Assembly: GCA_964383325.1 (NCBI GenBank) | Contig: CAYLGY010000103.1 | Span: 1 to 8,206 of the forward strand | Length of the DNA stretch: 8,206 bases | Origin: CAYLGY01 sp964383325 | GTDB taxonomy: Bacteria > Pseudomonadota > Alphaproteobacteria > Rhizobiales > Rhizobiaceae | Reading direction: 5' to 3' | Shown: in pieces, positions 3,915 through 8,206 of the stretch | Layout of the letters: each line of letters opens with the position of its first letter | Position numbering within the stretch: the first letter of the stretch is position 1 | Notes under the pieces: generated by a model | The model's input: only the letters and a program-made list of their open reading frames with translations | Told to the model about the DNA's origin: nothing | Database searches by the model: none | Position numbers and translations under genes: made by a program

Positions 3915-6664
3915 ATGCCCATTGACTCCAAGCCCACCCCCATCAAGAACCCGTACCTTGAGTCCTGCTACAAATATGTGGACGAGCTTGAGGGGACGAA
4001 CCCTGACGGCGTCCGGATCAAGGGTGCAAAGGTGCTCGAGTATCGGAGTCTCGAATCCCTAACGGCGGAGCTGCATCCGGATTTCATCGCACAGGACAAG
4101 GACAAGAATTCTGTAAAGGCAGAGGCTGCGCTCAATGAGATCATTCGCCGTTTGAATCGAGGTGATGCACGCCTCGTCACATCGCCGGATGGCAGCCGAC
4201 GTTTTGAGGACGTACCACCCTTGCTTAATCGCGGTGAAATCAAACAAGTATTCGTAGCCCTCGAAAAACTGGCCAACGTTTCTTCTCCCCTCGGGGAGAG
4301 ATGCCGCGAAGTCATCGATGGCGCCGAAAGATGGAAGAGCGACCCGAATATCACGAACGCGACGGAGCAGGCGAAGCGCTTCCTGGTTAACTCTACCAAG
4401 CATCTTCAGAATTCAGGCGATCCGTTCATGGGATCCATCCCGTCCGAATCCATGTATGATAAACTGCTCGACGACTCCGTCAAGGAGCACGACGAGCGAA
4501 CCGAGAATGAGTCGAACCATCCTGGGCCCCCGCCAGTTATTCTTCCGTTGACGAGCAACCCCCACAATTCTATCAACAATCAATTCTCTACAATACTTGG
4601 TTCCTCAAATACTTACTTGAATAACAATACTATTGCGCNNNNNNNNNNNNNNNNNNNNNNNNNNNNNNNNNNNNNNNNNNNNNNNNNNNNNNNNNNNNNN
4701 NNNNNNNNNNNNNNNNNNNNNNNNNNNNNNNNNNNNNNTTCTCTACAATACTTGGTTCCTCAAATACTTACTTGAATAACAATACTATTGCGCTACCCCC
4801 TCTCAACATTACACCAAAGATCGAATCGTCGATTGTTAAACCTTCAAATATTGATAACACACTCGATATTCATCACCAGAACACCAACCACTTAGCCAAT
4901 ACTCTGCCACCGCTTCCGATTTTGCCAAACCAGACGCAGCCGAATCCAAACACATCGAATGTGCTATTGACGAATAGCTATGTACAAGAGTTGCCGGACG
5001 CCCCACAGGAAACGCAGAACCAGGATCAACGGCTCCCGCAACTGACCCCGCCGCCGGCGCCGACCACGACAAATCCTGTGGACCCTAGTAAATCTTCAAA
5101 CCTGCAACCTGTGAACCTGAACCTCCTAAATCAGAAGGAGGAGGTTCAAATACCACTACTCAATACTCCGTTCGACGGCACTCACCCACTGACAACCGTT
5201 CCCACGGATACACCCAACAACATCACAAACAAGCATACCTACACCCCACCGGTGTACACGAATAAGTTTGTTGCTCCGATCAACAATACTCCGATCCTGC
5301 TTGAGAACCTCCTGACTTCCTCAAAGACCGGTAAAACTATTGAGGGGATCGTTACCCTGGAAGATGGACGTAAAGTCGTATCAAAGCAGAAATGCATCTA
5401 CTCGACCAAAAATCCCGACCTCAATCCAACGCCGCTTGCAACCGTTACAATCTATGCTACTCCGGGATACTTCTCTTCAACAAAGCAGAAATACCCGTTC
5501 CTGGACATCAATTCCGATGAGGAGATTAATAATAAGATTAACGACTACCTAACGCAGTTTAATTCCAATTCCAATTTTAATTCTAATTCCATTCATCTCT
5601 TCAAAGACAAGACTGATATCGACGGGAATAAGAAAAGCGTCTACGGAATGCTGATTCTGCAAGGCGGAACACCCTACATTATTGGATATGGAGATCGTAA
5701 GTTAGCATGCAAGTACGCCGACAAGTTGAAGAAGCGCGAAGATTGGGTGGTCCTCAGCAACCGCACCGGCGTTGAGAATGCGATCGATCGATTATTGAAA
5801 AAGAACCCGAAAAACACCCATTTCGGAAAGATACTCGACGAATTTGACGAGTTCACAAAGTCACGGGTCGATATAGCTGCGCCCAAAATTGGCAATACAT
5901 TAAACCTGCATCCAGAAGCCTTCTATAACGAGTTCAATAGCTGGCTGGAGCTTCGCGAGCGCGCAAACCAAAATCTCGCCCCAGAGACCAACAAGAAGCA
6001 GGACCCAAGCGTACGGCAAAAATTGCCCCCTATTGAGTCAAAGTTCAAACCTCAGCCAATGCCCGAGGTACTTCCGGTCGACGTCCAGTGGAAATCGGCG
6101 TTGCGGAGCGTTGTTTATGGCGAATCGTCAATTGGCGGCTTCACGCTCCCGCCTGACAGGAACCCAGCTAAACGCAAAATGGTTGTGACGAAGAATTGCA
6201 TATATAATACGGTCAGTCAGGATATACACATGGAGCTGCCCTACGGGGCCTTTGTGTACAGCGTTTCCGAGGACACGATTGAAAAGAGTGGTTTCAGCAG
6301 GGCAGTAAAGAGGATCCATGTCATTCGACCAGATGGTCCAGAGTTTGTAATCTGCTCTGGAAAACTAGGTGATAATATGATACACGAGGATGGTGAGTTA
6401 TACTTTCCAGTTTCGTCAACACCAAAGCTTAGCAAAACTGCCGCTATGATTACCAATAATTCTATGATCAAGAATAATGTTGATATTTTGCTTGAATCAC
6501 TCGATGAAATTGACGACAACAAAATGGTTTCTGAAGTTAGGCGGCTGATGCGCGCCTTTATGCAGTTTCTGAATAGCAAGTCCGAAGAAACCGGCTCTTT
6601 AGTCCATCCCGAAGTATTCTACGAAGAATTCAACGAGTGGCTGGGCAATCAAGCTCTGGAATGA
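3915..6664 (+). CDS. Unrecognised multidomain protein OrfA, split by assembly gap; Asn/Pro-rich linker and duplicated C-terminal domain
   Basis: I do not recognise the family. The frame open from ATG 3915 to the gap and the frame from the gap to TGA 6662-6664 are the same frame once 155 nt (100 N plus a duplicated 55 bp) are removed, giving one 864-residue protein. Residues 1 to about 200 are charged and probably helical, with AALNEIIRRLN at 71-81. About 202-409 is a linker rich in Asn, Pro and Thr (LPPLPILPNQ, TPPPAPTTT), probably disordered. Two tandem copies of one domain follow, about 410-628 and 675-861. Each has a C-I-Y motif near its start and ends LHPEAFYNEFNSWLE or VHPEVFYEEFNEWLG. 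No signal peptide or membrane helix is seen. ATG 3915 is preferred over GTG 3906 because MP and N-x-Y at residues 12-14 match OrfB; neither has a proper Shine-Dalgarno. The AT-rich composition differs from its left neighbours, suggesting transfer. It is paralogous to OrfB downstream. Confidence 0.75.
4584..4638 (+). repeat. 55-bp direct repeat, left copy at gap edge
   Basis: These 55 bases end exactly at the N gap and are identical to the 55 bases that begin exactly after it. They encode the linker segment ending YLNNNTIA. Perfect identity ending exactly at both gap edges points to overlapping contig ends rather than a biological repeat. Confidence 0.9.
4639..4738. other. Assembly gap of exactly 100 N inside orfA
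   Basis: There are 100 consecutive N bases, the conventional placeholder for a gap of unknown size. Both flanks carry the same 55 bp, so the true gap is probably zero and the contigs overlap. Read literally, the gap makes orfA go out of frame soon after it. Confidence 0.97.
4739..4793 (+). repeat. 55-bp direct repeat, right copy at gap edge
   Basis: This is the exact copy of 4584-4638. Removing 4639-4793 joins the upstream residues NNNTIA directly to LPPLNITPK in one frame. The TTG at 4772 that would otherwise start a separate gene is simply an internal Leu codon, equivalent to 4617 in the left copy. Confidence 0.9.
5561..5590 (+). repeat. In-frame hexanucleotide repeat (five AATTCC-like units)
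   Basis: Five consecutive 6-bp units (AATTCC, AATTCC, AATTTT, AATTCT, AATTCC) encode alternating Asn and Ser/Phe (NSNSNFNSNS) inside the first C-terminal domain copy of OrfA. Changes in unit number would keep the frame. The second domain copy lacks this insert. Confidence 0.85.
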
Positions 6665-6901
6665 AGGCTGGATTGACGGGGAACTTGCCCTGAATGATAC
6701 CGGCGAGCGGACGCGCTCTGTGGAACACTACCGAGGCTTTGGCAACAGGCGAACTGTGGACTGTCACCTATGCAGGTGACGGTCTTCAGCGAAGCCGAGT
6801 GACTCGAATGAACCGAGATTGCCCCGAGTGTACCGCTTGGAACACCTTGGCGACGCCTCTCGTGTTACCGTTGCGAAATTGACCGACTACAGGAGCCTCC
6901 T
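6665..6901. other. Spacer between orfA and orfB with no confident gene
   Basis: This 237-nt stretch is noticeably richer in G+C than the genes on both sides. A 62-codon frame (6694-6882, product beginning MIPASGRALWNT) is open but has no Shine-Dalgarno and no recognisable domain. A different frame (positions divisible by 3) is also open on both sides of a single TGA at 6777-6779. I cannot choose between them, so I treat the region as intergenic with possible decayed coding sequence. The strong hairpin at 6758-6785 is listed separately. Confidence 0.4.
6758..6785 (+). promoter_or_regulatory. Strong stem-loop between orfA and orfB
   Basis: GTCACCT-ATGC-AGGTGAC forms a perfect 7-bp stem with a 4-nt loop. 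It extends outward to about 12 bp if G-U pairs are allowed (6758-6769 with 6774-6785). No T-run follows, so it is not a standard intrinsic terminator. It might act as an mRNA-processing or stability element between the two genes, or as a protein-binding site. The role is unknown. Confidence 0.45.
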
Positions 6902-8206
6902 ATGCCTTCCCTGGATCATTTCGACTTTAGCGTGAATACATATGTCACCGGCTCCGATTCACCTTTCCGTCAAGGCCCGGGAAACTGTCCGCTAGAATTG
7001 CTCAGGGGAATGTTGGATCCAAAAGGATATACAGATTCGAATGGTACATCCAAACCTTTCAACGAGGTTGCAGCCGGAGCTGCGCTAAATGAGCTCATCC
7101 GTCGGCTGAACGGGGATCAGAAATCGCCATCACACAAGCTGACGCAATCTGAAGCTGCCGCGGTACTTTTTGAGATCAGCTTGCTGGCTGAAGTCCAATC
7201 GCTCAGTCGTGAACTCAGAAATCGCTGCCTGGAAACTGTCGTTCAGAGTAGCTTCAGTGAAAACCTTGAGTTGAAATACGCTGCAGGACCGCTCGTTAAG
7301 TATCTGTTCCAGAACCATTTCCTTAAACACGACGTAGCTATATTAATAGCGAACACGCTCTATTATACCGACTATACGATAGGCGATCGGTTTAGAAAAA
7401 GTAAACCGGATACACCTAATTTTGAGAATTTTCTAACCTTCATGTCCGATGTATTGATAAATAAATCAAAGTACGTCTCTTATAATGACGCTCTAAATGG
7501 CATCGTCATGCAGATGCAGATTTACCTGCCACATCACGATGTTTTTGAATGTTTGCTTGGCTATATTGATAATCTAGAGCGCGATATTAATAATTTTAAG
7601 CAAACTAGGGAAATTGTTGATCATCTTAACAGGCCACGGCAGCCGCTTGAAAATTTCCATTATTACATGGCCGTCACTTCCCCGGACTTTTGTACAAGAA
7701 CGTGGGGAAAACATTTCAATCAGCATACAAGCTTTTCAGGAATGAATACGCATTTCTTCAAGCCTCTGAGTAGTAACCATAACGGCACCCCCCCGCCTCA
7801 GAACGAGGTTGTGACTACACAGCCAAATGTAATATATCACGATCCTGTTAGCCTACTACCTTATAATAGCGCCCCTCTTGATAATACTATCAATAGCACG
7901 CCTCCAATCAATCAATCCACTATCAACAATACTTCACTAATTAAAACAACTCCATTTATCCCGACGGAAAATACATTTGCGCCCGTGACGCAGATACCTC
8001 CGCAGCCGGCGCCACCACTTCCGTCGCTGGATGCGCTCAAGGCCAAAATACTTACGCGACAAGAATATGCCGGCCAGTACAGTGATGGCAAACGAGTTTA
8101 TACGGCCCAGAAAGACATCGTATTCAAAACGCGGAACCCGGAATTGGCGAACGTCCCGCTGCGTTACAGTATCGTTCCAGAAGTTATCACCTTTATCGAT
8201 GAGCGC
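6902..8206 (+). CDS. Unrecognised protein OrfB, paralogue of OrfA, 3' end outside window
   Basis: The frame is open from ATG 6902 to the window edge (435 codons, no stop); a good AGGAG at 6891-6895 lies 6 nt before the ATG. I do not recognise the family, but it clearly resembles OrfA. AALNELIRRLN at 60-70 matches OrfA 71-81, LFEISLLAEVQSLSRELRNRC at about 89-109 aligns with a similar helical stretch of OrfA, and MP plus N-x-Y at 12-14 match at the N-terminus. The N-terminal region is longer than in OrfA (to about 290), with an extra helical part. A Pro/Asn/Thr-rich linker spans about 291-375 (TPPINQSTINNTS, PPQPAPPLP). After that, DGKRVYTAQKDIVFKTRNPEL (395-415) aligns with the start of the OrfA C-terminal domain (DGRKVV...CIYSTKNPDL). 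No signal peptide or membrane helix is evident. Codon use is AT-rich, with ATA, TTA and CTA frequent. Confidence 0.8.
   Translation, partial: MPSLDHFDFSVNTYVTGSDSPFRQGPGNCPLELLRGMLDPKGYTDSNGTSKPFNEVAAGAALNELIRRLNGDQKSPSHKLTQSEAAAVLFEISLLAEVQSLSRELRNRCLETVVQSSFSENLELKYAAGPLVKYLFQNHFLKHDVAILIANTLYYTDYTIGDRFRKSKPDTPNFENFLTFMSDVLINKSKYVSYNDALNGIVMQMQIYLPHHDVFECLLGYIDNLERDINNFKQTREIVDHLNRPRQPLENFHYYMAVTSPDFCTRTWGKHFNQHTSFSGMNTHFFKPLSSNHNGTPPPQNEVVTTQPNVIYHDPVSLLPYNSAPLDNTINSTPPINQSTINNTSLIKTTPFIPTENTFAPVTQIPPQPAPPLPSLDALKAKILTRQEYAGQYSDGKRVYTAQKDIVFKTRNPELANVPLRYSIVPEVITFIDER

Noticed and set aside
4584..4793. A biological 55-bp direct repeat or integration site flanking an insert
   Set aside because: The identity begins and ends exactly at the N-gap edges and the frame is restored on collapse, which an assembly overlap explains better. 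It remains possible without read data.
4772..6664. A separate gene starting at TTG 4772
   Set aside because: The TTG lies inside the duplicated 55 bp at the gap edge and corresponds to an internal Leu codon of the upstream frame; collapsing the overlap gives one continuous gene.
6694..6882. A 62-residue small gene between orfA and orfB
   Set aside because: No ribosome-binding site, no recognisable domain, and a competing open frame in the same stretch; kept only as a note in the spacer entry.

Overview
The window looks like chromosomal DNA of an alphaproteobacterium, most likely Rhizobiales (Hyphomicrobiales). The PheS, L20 and L35 sequences read like rhizobial homologues, and the order rpmI-rplT-pheS is the usual alphaproteobacterial one. 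The left 3.75 kb is GC-rich; for example, 42 of 60 bases are G/C at 3421-3480. The right half is clearly more AT-rich; 44 of 120 bases are G/C at 7321-7440. The window therefore joins a core-genome segment to what looks like acquired, accessory DNA.

Layout, left to right. (1) Positions 1-1609, minus strand: the translation operon rpmI (L35), rplT (L20), pheS (phenylalanyl-tRNA synthetase alpha, cut by the window edge). A good sigma70-type promoter lies at 1714-1742, a hairpin sits at the very 5' end of the predicted transcript, and a terminator- or attenuator-like hairpin sits between rplT and pheS. (2) Positions 1913-3756, plus strand, divergent: a periplasmic polar-amino-acid-type binding protein and its inner-membrane permease, separated by only 2 nt. 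The ATPase expected for such a transporter is not present. (3) Positions 3757-3914: a spacer with no recognisable gene. (4) Positions 3915-6664: one long gene of an unrecognised family (called orfA here). It is split in this assembly by a 100-N gap at 4639-4738 whose two flanks carry the same 55 bp. Collapsing the duplicated 55 bp and the Ns (155 nt) restores a single open frame of 864 codons. (5) Positions 6665-6901: a spacer with a strong hairpin. (6) Positions 6902-8206: a second gene (orfB), a paralogue of orfA by sequence, running off the right edge.

orfA and orfB share one design: an alpha-helical N-terminal domain with a shared AALNE-(I/L)-IRRLN motif, a long Asn/Pro/Thr-rich linker that is probably disordered, and a C-terminal domain present twice in tandem in OrfA. 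Only the start of that domain is visible in OrfB. Neither protein shows a signal peptide, transmembrane segment or catalytic motif that I recognise. I cannot assign a function. They are the candidates for an undescribed system here: a pair, possibly a longer array, of multidomain paralogues in low-GC DNA immediately downstream of an apparently incomplete transporter operon. No RNA genes, CRISPR arrays, insertion sequences or integrases were seen.
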